Shown here: one piece after another, positions 25,099 to 33,415 of the stretch
Layout of the letters: every line of letters begins with the position of its first letter
Numbering within the stretch: position 1 is the stretch's first letter
Assembly (NCBI GenBank): GCA_029260795.1
Contig: JAJDCO010000141.1
Location: 1 to 54,182 of the forward strand
From: Planctomycetota bacterium
GTDB lineage: Bacteria; Planctomycetota; OFTM77
Reading direction: 5' to 3'
Length of the DNA: 54,182 bases
Translations under genes and position numbers: made by a program
Notes under the pieces: model-generated
Seen by the model: only the letters and a program-made list of their open reading frames with translations
The model's database searches: none
Told to the model about the DNA's origin: nothing

Positions 25099-25689
25099 AT
25101 GAGTGAAACCGAGGACAAGGCTCTGCTGGAAGCAGCGCATCGCGGTGAGAGGCGCGCTCTCGAAGATCTTTGGGAGCGACACGCACCTTGGCTGCGGGCG
25201 GTGATTCTCGCGCACGGGACCATGGGCGCCGAGAGCGACGACCTTCTGCAGGAGGTCGCTGTGACGTTCATCGCGCGATTCGCGGACGTCCGCTCTGGGG
25301 CAGCCCTGCCGGGCTGGCTACGTCAAGTGGCCATCAACGCGGCGCGGACCGCGGGCAGGCACTCGCGGCGGCGACAGGGCTGGCATCCACTCGGCGAGTC
25401 CGATCGAGAGGTCGCCGACCCGGCCGAGCCCCGTCGACTCGAGCGGTCGCGTCAAGCCGAGCGGCTCGAGCGAGTGCTGAGTGAAGTGGAGCGGCTGCCT
25501 CTGGAGCTCAAGGAGCCCCTGCTAATGAAGACCGTCGACGGGCTGAGCCAACGGAACATCGCCGCGATCTTGGACCTGACGGAGTGTGCGGTCGAGTCCC
25601 GTCTGGCCCGAGCCCGTCGCGCCCTCCGGGACCGGCTGCCCCTTGGAAGTCCGCGTCGAGAAGCGAGTCTAGAGAGGAAACCCCGATGA
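25099..25689 (+). CDS. ECF-type RNA polymerase sigma factor
   Basis: 196 residues from ATG 25099, preceded by GGGAGAG. Region 2 spans about 8-80 (ALLEAAHRGERRALEDLWERHAPWL, DDLLQEVAVTFIARFADV, LPGWLRQVAINAARTAGR). Region 4 spans about 130-180 (LPLELKEPLLMKTVDGLSQRNIAAILDLTECAVESRLARARRALRDRL) with the helix-turn-helix. No extra domain. It directs RNA polymerase to a small regulon, probably including its own operon. The stop overlaps the next gene by ATGA, the usual arrangement for a sigma factor with its regulator. Confidence 0.92.
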   Translation: MSETEDKALLEAAHRGERRALEDLWERHAPWLRAVILAHGTMGAESDDLLQEVAVTFIARFADVRSGAALPGWLRQVAINAARTAGRHSRRRQGWHPLGESDREVADPAEPRRLERSRQAERLERVLSEVERLPLELKEPLLMKTVDGLSQRNIAAILDLTECAVESRLARARRALRDRLPLGSPRREASLERKPR

Positions 25690-26258
25690 ACTTCGACGCC
25701 GAAGACGCCCTGATCTCGCGCATCATCGATCGCGAGGCGGACTTGACCGACTGGGATGCGCTCGAGCTGTGGGCGACTGATGACCCGACCGTCTGGACGC
25801 GGCTCGCCCACGGGCTTCGAACTGAATGTGCCCTCCAACGAGCTTTGGGAGATTCCCGAGCCGTTCCGCCGCTGCCGAAGGAGCACCGCCGCCTTCGCCT
25901 TCACCGCCTGGCGGCCGCGGCCGGTGTGGCGGCTCTCCTAATCGGTGCGTTCTGGGCGGGACGGCGCTCGGTACCCGAGGCCCCGTCCCGCCACCCTGCT
26001 CCTCTCGCGCAGACCGGCCCGGCGTCGGAGATGCCGGCTCCGGAAGAGCGCCTCGCCGATTCCGAGGTGCTGCAGCGTCTGCCCGATGTCGTGATTCGGC
26101 ACAGGCCGAGTGAGAACGGTGTCGAGCTGCTCTTGCTGCGTCGATCGATCGAGCGCCGGCGGGTGGACGGTGTCTACCCGGTAGGCCGCGATGAGCTGGG
26201 TCGGCTGGCGGCCGCTCCCGCGGCGATCCCGCGACGGGACGGACCTTCTTCTTTCTGA
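25686..26258 (+). CDS. Single-pass membrane protein, probable anti-sigma factor
   Basis: 190 residues, coupled by ATGA to the sigma gene. The cytoplasmic N-terminal part (1-75) has helices resembling anti-sigma domains (LISRIIDREADLTDWDALELWA) but lacks the HxxxCxxC zinc motif. One transmembrane helix follows (about 78-95, LAAAAGVAALLIGAFWAG), then a Pro/Ala-rich linker and a ~90-residue extracytoplasmic tail. Position and topology support the anti-sigma role; sequence alone does not prove it. Confidence 0.65.
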   Translation: MNFDAEDALISRIIDREADLTDWDALELWATDDPTVWTRLAHGLRTECALQRALGDSRAVPPLPKEHRRLRLHRLAAAAGVAALLIGAFWAGRRSVPEAPSRHPAPLAQTGPASEMPAPEERLADSEVLQRLPDVVIRHRPSENGVELLLLRRSIERRRVDGVYPVGRDELGRLAAAPAAIPRRDGPSSF

Positions 26259-26284
26259 ATCTCACCTCTCGAGGAATTGCAGTC

Positions 26285-27220
26285 ATGAGTATTCCATCAA
26301 GCGTCGTCGCGTGCCTCCTGATGGCAGCCACCCTGACCGGTCCCACTCGCGCCCAGGAGGCTGAGCGGCCCGTCTCCGCGTCGGATCGACCGATCTCGAT
26401 TCGCTTCGAGCTGAATGGCGAGGTGATCGAGATCCTCTGCCAAGGTGAGGCCGTTGTGGGGAGGCGCGGAGATGTGTTGCTGTCCGAGGACCACGTGACC
26501 CGTGAGGGGGCGACTCTGCGGCTTCGCGATTCGGAGGACATCGAGCTGGCGGTCGTCGATCTCGAGCCGGACATCGCTCGCTTCACGCCCCCGGTTCAGC
26601 GACACGTGCAGCGAATTGGCGTCGTCGTCCAGCCGGTCGACTTGGCCTTGGCCGCGCAGCTCGACGTCGAGACGGGCTTGCTGGTCCTCGATGTCGAGGC
26701 CGGCATGCCGGCAGAAGCGGCCGGACTGCTCGTGCACGACGTGGTGACGCATCTGCAGAACGGACAGGTCGCGACTCAGAAGGTCCTCGAGCAGGTCTTG
26801 ACGACGTCCGGAGCGGACGACCCGCTTGACTTGACTGTCCGCCGCCGGGGCGGAACTCTCTCGATCCAGGTCGTTCCCCAGACGATCGACTTCAGCACTG
26901 TCATTCGGCGCAACTTCGAGCTGTCCATCCCGAATCGTCAGACCCTCTTGACCAACCTCGTCTTCGCGACCCGGGCGGACGGGACCTTCGAGGTTCATCC
27001 GCAGATCCTATCGCGAAACGCCAACACCGTGACCGGAGTTGTCGTCGATTCACAAGGTGAGCTGGTGAGGGGAGCGATGGTCGAGCTGCTGGCGTCTGAA
27101 GTCGATGCGACGATCGACCTGACCGCCGAGGAGCAGACCGTGGAGTCTCGGCTCGAGGAGATCGAGTCTCAGCTGGCCCGGATCGAGGCCTTGCTGGAGC
27201 GCTTGAACGAGCGGCGCTGA
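26285..27220 (+). CDS. Secreted PDZ-domain protein of the sigma operon
   Basis: 311 residues; GAGGAA precedes the ATG. The signal peptide ends around TRAQ (residue 24). A beta-rich region comes first. A PDZ domain covers about 115-200: IGVVVQPVDLALAAQL, GLLVLDVEAGMPAEAAGLLVHDVVTHLQNGQV, and DPLDLTVRRRGGTLSIQVVP. No serine protease triad is present, so it is not itself an HtrA protease. The C terminus (about 283-311) is a charged coiled coil (ESRLEEIESQLARIEALLERL). It is 26 bases after the anti-sigma gene. It may sense envelope proteins for that signalling unit. Confidence 0.75.
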   Translation: MSIPSSVVACLLMAATLTGPTRAQEAERPVSASDRPISIRFELNGEVIEILCQGEAVVGRRGDVLLSEDHVTREGATLRLRDSEDIELAVVDLEPDIARFTPPVQRHVQRIGVVVQPVDLALAAQLDVETGLLVLDVEAGMPAEAAGLLVHDVVTHLQNGQVATQKVLEQVLTTSGADDPLDLTVRRRGGTLSIQVVPQTIDFSTVIRRNFELSIPNRQTLLTNLVFATRADGTFEVHPQILSRNANTVTGVVVDSQGELVRGAMVELLASEVDATIDLTAEEQTVESRLEEIESQLARIEALLERLNERR

Positions 27221-27238
27221 CGGTCGGCGCATCCGGGC

Positions 27239-27269
27239 ACGAGCCGCCAGGGAGTGGACGGCGGCTCGT
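27239..27269 (+). terminator. Hairpin terminator after the PDZ gene
   Basis: ACGAGCCGCC (27239-27248) pairs perfectly with GGCGGCTCGT (27260-27269) around an 11-base loop, 18 bases after the stop. The following bases TCGTCCTTG are only partly T-rich. A likely end of the sigma operon. Confidence 0.6.
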
Positions 27270-27329
27270 TCGTCCTTGCCTCGCCTGCTCTGATCATGGG
27301 CGAGCTCGAGGTGGGGCACCCGACGCCCT

Positions 27330-27360
27330 CTGAAAGATCGGGCTGCCCCTCCTCTATAAT
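27330..27360 (+). promoter_or_regulatory. Candidate promoter for the DUF4190/GspG-like gene
   Basis: A perfect -10 TATAAT at 27355-27360 lies 54 bases before the ATG at 27415. The upstream CTGAAA (27330-27335) is a 4/6 match to a -35 at a 19-base distance, a little long. The gene therefore probably has its own promoter. Confidence 0.5.
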
Positions 27361-27414
27361 GACGCGCTTCCCCGGGTCTCGCTCCCTTTCCCGGCCTTCA
27401 AGAGGATTCGCGTC

Positions 27415-28152
27415 ATGGTCACCGAGCACGCTGGCTCACCGTCGCCTGGTCCCGTCGAGGCCGACGTGCCGAACGGCCTGGCCGTCGCCGGCTTCGTTTG
27501 CTCCTTGGTCGGCGTGTTCTCGGCAGGTCTGCTGTGCCCGATCGGCCTGGTGCTCAGCCTGGTGGCACTCGGGCGGCCCGGACAAAGGGGCTTTGCGATC
27601 GCCGGCGCCTTGATCGGCGCGTTCGGGACAATGGTCGGGGTGTTGATCCTGATCGTGGCCGGTGCCGCTCTCCTCGCCTTCTTCGGCGTCGCGTTCCTGC
27701 TCTTGTCGGGGCCGGAGAAGCTGGAGGTGACCGCGGACTTCGTCCACCTCGTCGTGCGCGTCAAGGCCTACGAGGAGGAGGTCGGCCATCTCCCCGACAG
27801 TCTCGATGCGCTCTGGATCGAAGAGGGCCGCGGCCTCGACCCTTGGGGACAGCCCTATCAGTATTCGATCATCCCCGGAGCCAAGCTCGGCTTCGATCTG
27901 CTGAGCGCCGGACCGGATGGAGAGATATCCACCGACGATGACATTCGCCTTTCACGACTCGGAGAGCTCTGGAAGGAGTCGATCTTTGTCGACGTCGATG
28001 AGTGGGAGAGCGACTCGCGCGCGACGATCGGGATCGGCGACCGGCGGATCCAGATTCGGAGCGATGGATCGGATCGCGACGTGCGCGTCTGGGTGGATGG
28101 AGAGGAGCTTCCACTGGAGCGCGCGTTGGAGCGAGCTCTGGACGAGCACTAG
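27415..28152 (+). CDS. DUF4190-type membrane protein with a GspG-like C-terminal domain
   Basis: 245 residues. Residues ~19-100 are hydrophobic: NGLAVAGFVCSLVGVFSAGLLCPIGLVLSLVAL matches DUF4190, with further membrane helices up to ~97. The second half resembles the soluble domain of type II secretion pseudopilin G: a helix (VRVKAYEEEVGHLPDSLDAL) and DPWGQPYQYSIIPGAKLGFDLLSAGPDGEISTDDDI. That PWGxPY...SxGPDG block is the calcium loop of GspG. The prepilin cleavage site of a true pseudopilin is absent, since two to four membrane helices replace it. Planctomycete genomes have such fusions, but the role is unknown. Confidence 0.7.
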   Translation: MVTEHAGSPSPGPVEADVPNGLAVAGFVCSLVGVFSAGLLCPIGLVLSLVALGRPGQRGFAIAGALIGAFGTMVGVLILIVAGAALLAFFGVAFLLLSGPEKLEVTADFVHLVVRVKAYEEEVGHLPDSLDALWIEEGRGLDPWGQPYQYSIIPGAKLGFDLLSAGPDGEISTDDDIRLSRLGELWKESIFVDVDEWESDSRATIGIGDRRIQIRSDGSDRDVRVWVDGEELPLERALERALDEH

Positions 28153-28171
28153 GCTCAGCTCCTGCCGCGAC

Positions 28172-28200
28172 TTGACGCTCTCGGTGCCCAGCTCTAGAAC
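28172..28200 (+). promoter_or_regulatory. Candidate promoter of the DoxX operon
   Basis: TTGACG (28172-28177), a 17-base spacer and TAGAAC (28195-28200), with 5/6 and 4/6 matches to the sigma-70 consensus, 90 bases upstream of the doxX start. The only good pair found in this spacer. Confidence 0.5.
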
Positions 28201-28289
28201 GGGGCTCGTGGTCGTCCCGAGACACGACTTCAATCGCCAGAACCGAGCGGGAACGACACTGCGCTCCATCATTCACGACGAGGGTGACC

Positions 28290-28751
28290 ATGAAGTTCTT
28301 GTTTCGGACCGAGGGTGGACTCGGAGCCTTGATCGCACGTCTGGCCCTGGCCGCTGCCATCTTCCCACACGGCGCACAGAAAGTGCTCGGTTGGTGGGGC
28401 GGCAGTGGCTATGAAGCGACCCTCCAGTTCCTGACCTCACAAGCGGGTCCCGAGCTCTCCAACGTGGTCGCGATGCTCGTCATCTTCGGAGAGTTCCTGG
28501 GGCCGATCGCCCTGTTGTTCGGCTTCCTCACGCGTTTCGCCGCGCTGGGGCTGGCGATCATCATGGCCGGTGCTGCCGAGATGCACTATCCGCAGTTCTT
28601 CATGAACTGGGAACAGCAGCCGGGACAGGGCGAGGGCTTCGAGTACCACATCCTGGCAGTGGGGTTGGCACTCCTGCTCACGATTCAGGGTGCGGGTTGG
28701 CTGTCCATCGACCGCAAGCTGGGCCGGAGCAGTCGCTCGGACGAGGCGTGA
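28290..28751 (+). CDS. DoxX family membrane protein
   Basis: 153 residues from ATG 28290 (GAGGG 6 bases upstream; a GTG at 28284 is too close to it). Four membrane helices, with LIARLALAAAIFPHGAQKVLGWWGG, GFLTRFAALGLAIIMAGAAEMHYPQFFMNW and GFEYHILAVGLALLLTIQGAG. The HG-x-QK and AAxMHYP motifs are typical of DoxX. The family is linked to membrane redox or quinone-type functions. The stop overlaps the next start by one base (TGATG). Confidence 0.88.
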   Translation: MKFLFRTEGGLGALIARLALAAAIFPHGAQKVLGWWGGSGYEATLQFLTSQAGPELSNVVAMLVIFGEFLGPIALLFGFLTRFAALGLAIIMAGAAEMHYPQFFMNWEQQPGQGEGFEYHILAVGLALLLTIQGAGWLSIDRKLGRSSRSDEA

Positions 28752-29824
28752 TGCTTGCTTCGGATTATCATCGACTGGCCGAGCTTCCGGTGCACGTCGA
28801 GCGTATCGAGCTCGAGCGTCGAGAGCTGGTGGTGAGCAGCGGCTTCGTGCGAGTCTCGACGATCGTGCACCTGCTCGGGGCCGGCCATGAGGGACTCGGC
28901 GAAGACGTCACCTATGAGGCGGTCGATCAAGACTTGTTTCAAGCGAGTGGCTTGAAGGGAACCTGGGCACACGAGGCCTCGCTCGATGCGTTCTCGCGAC
29001 GACTCGACGACGTCTCGCTCTTTCCCGAGCCGCCTCGAGGCGAAGCTTCGCGCCACTACCGGCGTTGGGCCTTCGAAAGTGCGGCCCTCGACTTGGCCCT
29101 GCGCCAATCGAACTTGTCGTTGGCGGGAGCTCTGGGACGAGAGGCTCGTCCCGTGAACTTCGTCGTATCGCGCCGCATCGGCTCGCCGCCCGACACCGCG
29201 CCCTTGGAGGCACTGCGAGCCGTGCACCCCGAGCTGCAGTTCAAGCTCGACCCCACTTCGGATTGGGACAATGCCTTCGTGCAGCGACTCGTCGAGCTGG
29301 GTGGCGTCGTTACGCTCGACTTGAAGGGAGCCTACCACGACACGCCGGTCGATCAGCCGGCGGACGCCGCTCTGTATGAACGCATCGCGCTGGCGTTTCC
29401 CGATGCGTGGATCGAGGATCCTGCGTTGAACCCTGAGACCGATCGCGTGCTGGCACCCTACCGCGATCGCATCACGTGGGACGCTCCGCTGCACTCCGTC
29501 GCGGATGTCCGGAGCAGTCCATTCCAGCCCCGCACCATCAACGTCAAGCCGTCGCGCTTCGGCCGACTCGCCGAGCTCTTCGACGTCTACGCCACTTGTG
29601 AGAACGAAGGCCTCGGCTGCTACGGCGGAGGACAGTTCGAGCTGGGCGTGGGACGGGGGCAGATCCAGTACTTGGCGTCGCTGTATCATCCCGACGCCCC
29701 CAACGACGTGGCGCCGGCTGTCTATCACCGCGGTGAGGTGCACTCGGACCTGCCCGGCAGCCCGCTTCCGCCTAGCCCGTCACGCATCGGGTTTCGGTGG
29801 GGGGAGGAAGGCGGAGACGCGTGA
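28751..29824 (+). CDS. Enolase-superfamily enzyme (OSBS / muconate-cycloisomerase-like)
   Basis: 357 residues, ATG directly on the doxX stop. The barrel carries the superfamily residues: LQFKLDP (base Lys region), VVTLDLKGAY (metal Asp), AWIEDPALN (metal Glu), ITWDAPLHS (third metal acid) and TINVKPSRFG (second Lys). The N-terminal capping domain (about 1-110) is short and divergent. These enzymes abstract a proton alpha to a carboxylate; candidate activities are o-succinylbenzoate synthase, dipeptide epimerase or sugar-acid dehydratase. No menaquinone genes are adjacent, so the substrate is open. It couples by GTGA to the alpha/beta hydrolase. Confidence 0.78.
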   Translation: MLASDYHRLAELPVHVERIELERRELVVSSGFVRVSTIVHLLGAGHEGLGEDVTYEAVDQDLFQASGLKGTWAHEASLDAFSRRLDDVSLFPEPPRGEASRHYRRWAFESAALDLALRQSNLSLAGALGREARPVNFVVSRRIGSPPDTAPLEALRAVHPELQFKLDPTSDWDNAFVQRLVELGGVVTLDLKGAYHDTPVDQPADAALYERIALAFPDAWIEDPALNPETDRVLAPYRDRITWDAPLHSVADVRSSPFQPRTINVKPSRFGRLAELFDVYATCENEGLGCYGGGQFELGVGRGQIQYLASLYHPDAPNDVAPAVYHRGEVHSDLPGSPLPPSPSRIGFRWGEEGGDA

Positions 29825-30675
29825 ACCGCCTGGTCGTCTGGGGCTTGCAGAACCTCTTCTTCCCGAGATACCATCGTCCGCCCCAGCCAGGCTGGGAGGC
29901 GATCCTGACCTCGTGGGGCAGCTGGGAGCGGCTTGAGATCCCTCGGGGAGGACGGCGCTTGGCCGCTCTCTGCATTCGGGCCGGCCACGAGTCGAAAGCC
30001 CGGCCGAAAGCACTCCTCGTCCATCCGCGCAGCCGGCGCAGCAAGCTGTTCTTCACGACTTGCCAACGAGCGAGCTGGCACCTCGAAGCCGGATGCGACG
30101 TCGTGCTCCTCGACTTGAACGGGTTCGGGGAGTCGGACCGCATCGATCTGGACTACGCCAGTGATGTTTCGGAGTCGGCCCGCTTCTTGGGCAGCGAAGG
30201 GGCGCCCGTGCTCGTTCACGGACTGAGCTTCGGCTCGTACCAGGTCGCTCTCGCCGTTCCGAATCTCCCCGAGGGGGCGGCGGTCATTCTGGAGAACTGC
30301 TCGCGGTCCTTTCGAGACGGGTGGCGGCATTGGCGACTTCCGCGAGTGGGGGCCGGCTTGCTGGAGCGCTTCGTCCCGGGATGGGACGAGCGCTACGACG
30401 CACAGAGGATCTTCGCCGACTCGGATCGCTCCGATCTGCTGCTGGTCGGGATTGGGTCCGGAGACGACCGCTTCACTCCGGCGGAGGAGCTGGGCGAGCT
30501 TCTCGGGCGATTCCCTCATGAGCATCGGTTGCACGTGATCGAAGGCGCCGCCCACCTCAAAGCACCCATGGTAGATGCGGTGCGCTATCGGATGGCCCTG
30601 ATCGATGCTTGGCGACACATCGGTCTCGCACCGCCCTGCTCGATCGACGAGGACCTCCGCACGAAAAAACGGTGA
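29821..30675 (+). CDS. Alpha/beta hydrolase
   Basis: 284 residues from GTG 29821, overlapping the upstream stop (GTGA). An HPRSRRSK oxyanion-side loop, VVLLDLNGFGESD, the nucleophile elbow GLSFGS (Ser136), SGDDRFTP and GAAHLKAP (catalytic His) match a single-domain serine hydrolase. No signal peptide. By coupling, it may process a product or substrate of the enolase-superfamily enzyme. Specificity is unknown. Confidence 0.8.
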   Translation: MNRLVVWGLQNLFFPRYHRPPQPGWEAILTSWGSWERLEIPRGGRRLAALCIRAGHESKARPKALLVHPRSRRSKLFFTTCQRASWHLEAGCDVVLLDLNGFGESDRIDLDYASDVSESARFLGSEGAPVLVHGLSFGSYQVALAVPNLPEGAAVILENCSRSFRDGWRHWRLPRVGAGLLERFVPGWDERYDAQRIFADSDRSDLLLVGIGSGDDRFTPAEELGELLGRFPHEHRLHVIEGAAHLKAPMVDAVRYRMALIDAWRHIGLAPPCSIDEDLRTKKR

Positions 30676-30706
30676 GCCTCGGATCCGGCACCTCGGTGGC
30701 CCGGCA

Positions 30707-30723
30707 CCGACTCGCTCAGTCGG
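30707..30723. terminator. Short hairpin at the convergent gene ends
   Basis: CCGACT (30707-30712) pairs with AGTCGG (30718-30723) around CGCTC, overlapping the last codons of the minus-strand beta-lactamase-family gene. CGGTG/CACCG pairing lies just upstream. Weak, without T-runs. Confidence 0.3.
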
Positions 30724-32407
30724 CCTGGCGGTGGAAGCGGAGGTTGCGTACGCGACCGGTACTGACGAGCATCTGGAGCGGTTGGTCCTCGTCATCGCGC
30801 AGGAAGCGGATGTTCATCCAACCCGTCGTGAACCCGTCCTCATAGCGAGGCTGGAGGAGCTCAGCGCCATACTTCAGCCGACGGACGAAGAGCGCCGCGC
30901 CACGAAGCTCGATGTGATAGCTCAGGTCGAGCTCTTCGCTGCGATACTCCCCTTCCAGCTCACGGAACGAATCCCGGCTCCGAATGGGCGGACCGACGCG
31001 CAAGAGACTGCGAGGCGACTGGCCGCGCTCGTGAATCTCGCATCGTTCGGGTCCGCGAGAGCCTTGAATGAACTGAATCTCGAAGGCCGGACCGGGCGGC
31101 AAGGACACGAAGTGCTGCTCGGAGATCGGCACGGCGAGGCGGACCTCCCGCTCCGAGAACACCTCCAGCCGTGACCCATTCGCGGCGAGCTTCCAGCACA
31201 CTCCCGTGTCGGCGTCGAGGTAGAGCCCCGTCCGCCGACTCACCAGCTCTGGTGCGACCGCGGGCTCGGCGACGATCGGAGGGGAGCCGACCTCGGTCGC
31301 GGGACGTTCCGCAGGACCGTCGCCCTCGAGCAAGACGTCGGCGAGCTGGAGCGCGATGTGGCGAGTCGGGCAATCGGCTCGATTGCTGAGGACGGCGATG
31401 TCGATCCGCTCGTCGGGAAAGCTCAAGAGGTGGCTGCGGAAGCCGGCATCTCCGCCCGAGTGCCCGATGACCCGTCGCCCACGATGGACCTCGTGGAAGA
31501 GCCCTTTGGCGTATTCGAGCTCGCGACCCTCATTGAGTCGACCGCGCTCGAGCATCGTCTCCAGGACCGCGGCCGAGCCGACGCGCGGGCGAGCGAGGTT
31601 CGCGTTCCAGATCATCAGGTCGTCGACGGTCGTGAACAGGCTGGTCGGACCGGCGATCGCATACGACAGGACTCTCTTCTCGAAGCCTCCTCCCGACGTC
31701 GGTGCATACGAGTAGGCGCGTCCAGGGACGAGGTGACGGTGATCGTCATGGAAGTGTGTGCGCCGCATTTCGAGAGGAGCAAAGATGCGCTCGCGGCAGA
31801 ATCGGGTGAACGGGCGCCCGCTGACGACCTGAACCACTCGCGCCAGCAGCGTGTAGCCGGTGTTGCAGTAAAGATGTTGGCTGCCGGGCTCGAAGTTGAG
31901 CTCGCGTTGGCGTCGCACCAGCTCGAGGACGTTGGCTTCGGTGATGACATCGTCCATCCGCCAGCCGGCGAGGACGAGGAGCTCCCACTGGTCGCGGAGG
32001 CCGCTCGTGTGATGGGCGAGGTGCTCGAGGCGGATCGGGTTCCCGAAGTCGGGCACCTCGGGCAAGTGCTTCCGAATGTCGTCCTGCCAGCTCAGCTTGC
32101 CTTCCTCGGCCAGCAGCGAGATGGCAAAGCACGTGAACTGTTTGGAGACCGATGCGACGTGAAAGATCGTCTCCGGTTGGATCGGGACTGCATGCTCGAG
32201 CTGAGCGAGCCCGACGGAGCCTCGGAACAAGATGTCACCATCTCGTGCGATCGCCACGGCCAGGCCCGGGCCGTCGTCGGTCCTCCAAGGGTCGAGGACA
32301 GCCGCGAAGCGTTGGCTCGGCTCGGTCTGAGCCAGCACGGTCGAGGCGAGGAGAAGGCCGAGGACCATCGAGGCGGCGGACCGACGTGCGGATGCGTTTC
32401 GGGACAA
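30716..32407 (-). CDS. Secreted serine beta-lactamase-family hydrolase (class C/PBP4-like)
   Basis: 563 residues from TTG 32407, chosen for the strong GAGGAG 8 bases upstream and because it gives a normal signal peptide (basic SRNASARRS, then MVLGLLLASTVLAQ). The ATG at 32446 lacks such a site. The penicillin-binding fold has SVSK (Ser86, Lys89), YCNTGYT (Y-x-N) and HSGG as the third motif, and a HHTSGLRD loop. A beta-rich C-terminal domain (~170 residues) follows, as in many esterase or D-aminopeptidase-like members. True antibiotic resistance is unlikely; peptidase or esterase action in the envelope is more probable. Confidence 0.85.
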   Translation of the reverse strand: MSRNASARRSAASMVLGLLLASTVLAQTEPSQRFAAVLDPWRTDDGPGLAVAIARDGDILFRGSVGLAQLEHAVPIQPETIFHVASVSKQFTCFAISLLAEEGKLSWQDDIRKHLPEVPDFGNPIRLEHLAHHTSGLRDQWELLVLAGWRMDDVITEANVLELVRRQRELNFEPGSQHLYCNTGYTLLARVVQVVSGRPFTRFCRERIFAPLEMRRTHFHDDHRHLVPGRAYSYAPTSGGGFEKRVLSYAIAGPTSLFTTVDDLMIWNANLARPRVGSAAVLETMLERGRLNEGRELEYAKGLFHEVHRGRRVIGHSGGDAGFRSHLLSFPDERIDIAVLSNRADCPTRHIALQLADVLLEGDGPAERPATEVGSPPIVAEPAVAPELVSRRTGLYLDADTGVCWKLAANGSRLEVFSEREVRLAVPISEQHFVSLPPGPAFEIQFIQGSRGPERCEIHERGQSPRSLLRVGPPIRSRDSFRELEGEYRSEELDLSYHIELRGAALFVRRLKYGAELLQPRYEDGFTTGWMNIRFLRDDEDQPLQMLVSTGRVRNLRFHRQAD

Positions 32408-32662
32408 GGGGCGTTCTCCTCGGCCAAGATCGAGTCCGGCGCCCAAGACGGAGTCCGGATCAGTTGGCGATCCTCCCGGTCAACGGCCGATGACCGGCCG
32501 GGGTGAGACACTGGGATCGAGTCGATTATTTCCGGCCAGAGAGGATTGTCCTCACGATCTCGGGGCTCGTCTCCTAAAATCCCGACCTCATGACCGGGTT
32601 GGCGTCGCTCACGTCGGTCTCTGGCTCCGGTCGCCGATGGTCTTCGGACGAGGGATGGGCCC

Positions 32663-33406
32663 GTGAAGCTGATCGTGACGAACGACGACGGATTCGATGC
32701 TCCAGGCATCGCGGCGCTCGCCGAGGTCGCGGCCGGTCTCGGTGAGTACGTGATCGTCGCTCCTCAGGACGTTCAATCGGGTGTCGGGCACCAGGTCACC
32801 TGCGCCGATTTGATCCCGGTCGTCTCGGAGGGCCCCGGGGGCTATCGCATCGGCGGCACTCCGGCCGATTGTGTGCGTGTGGCGCTGGCGCAACTCGTCC
32901 CCGAAGCCGACTGGGTGCTCTCTGGAATCAACGACGGAGCCAACCTCGGCGTCGACGTCTTCACCTCGGGGACGGTGGCGGCGGCGCGCGAAGCCGCCTT
33001 TCACGGGCGACGTGCGGCAGCGGTCTCGCAGTACTTCGCGGCCGACCGGACCCTCGCCTGGTCGCTCATCGCGCGCCGGGCGGCGGCGGCGCTCGAGGCG
33101 CTGGCCGACCATCCGATTCGCCCCGGACAGTTTTGGAACATCAACCTCCCGCACGTCGACGACCCGGAGACCGAGCTCACTCTGGTGCTATGCGAGCTGG
33201 ATCCGAGCCCGCACGGTCTCGACTACGAGCTGCGGGGTGAGGTGGCTCGGTACGTTTCTAATTACCATCATCGTCCCCGGCGCGCGGGTTGCGATACGGC
33301 GGTCTGCTTCGAAGGTGCCATCGCGGTGACCTTGCTCGAGGCAGACGGGCGATCGGCGAATCCGGGACGATCGGGACAGCCGCTGACGAAGATCTCGCTC
33401 GGTTGA
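32663..33406 (+). CDS. surE: 5'/3'-nucleotidase SurE
   Basis: 247 residues from GTG 32663, preceded by AGGGATGGG. SurE hallmarks: TNDDGFDAPGIAAL at the N terminus (metal Asp pair), APQDVQSGVGHQVT, GGTPADCVRVAL, and SGINDGANLGVDVFTSGTVAAAREAAFHG. The family is a divalent-metal-dependent survival-type nucleotidase acting on nucleoside monophosphates and polyphosphate. Convergent with the ApaH-like gene, with 9 bases between stops. Confidence 0.93.
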   Translation: MKLIVTNDDGFDAPGIAALAEVAAGLGEYVIVAPQDVQSGVGHQVTCADLIPVVSEGPGGYRIGGTPADCVRVALAQLVPEADWVLSGINDGANLGVDVFTSGTVAAAREAAFHGRRAAAVSQYFAADRTLAWSLIARRAAAALEALADHPIRPGQFWNINLPHVDDPETELTLVLCELDPSPHGLDYELRGEVARYVSNYHHRPRRAGCDTAVCFEGAIAVTLLEADGRSANPGRSGQPLTKISLG

Positions 33407-33415
33407 TCGGCAGGC

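Noticed and set aside
30716..32407. Antibiotic resistance beta-lactamase
   Set aside because: The SxxK, YxN and HSGG motifs fit the wide class C/esterase family, and the long C-terminal beta domain is typical of hydrolases of other substrates. Nothing here marks a resistance gene.
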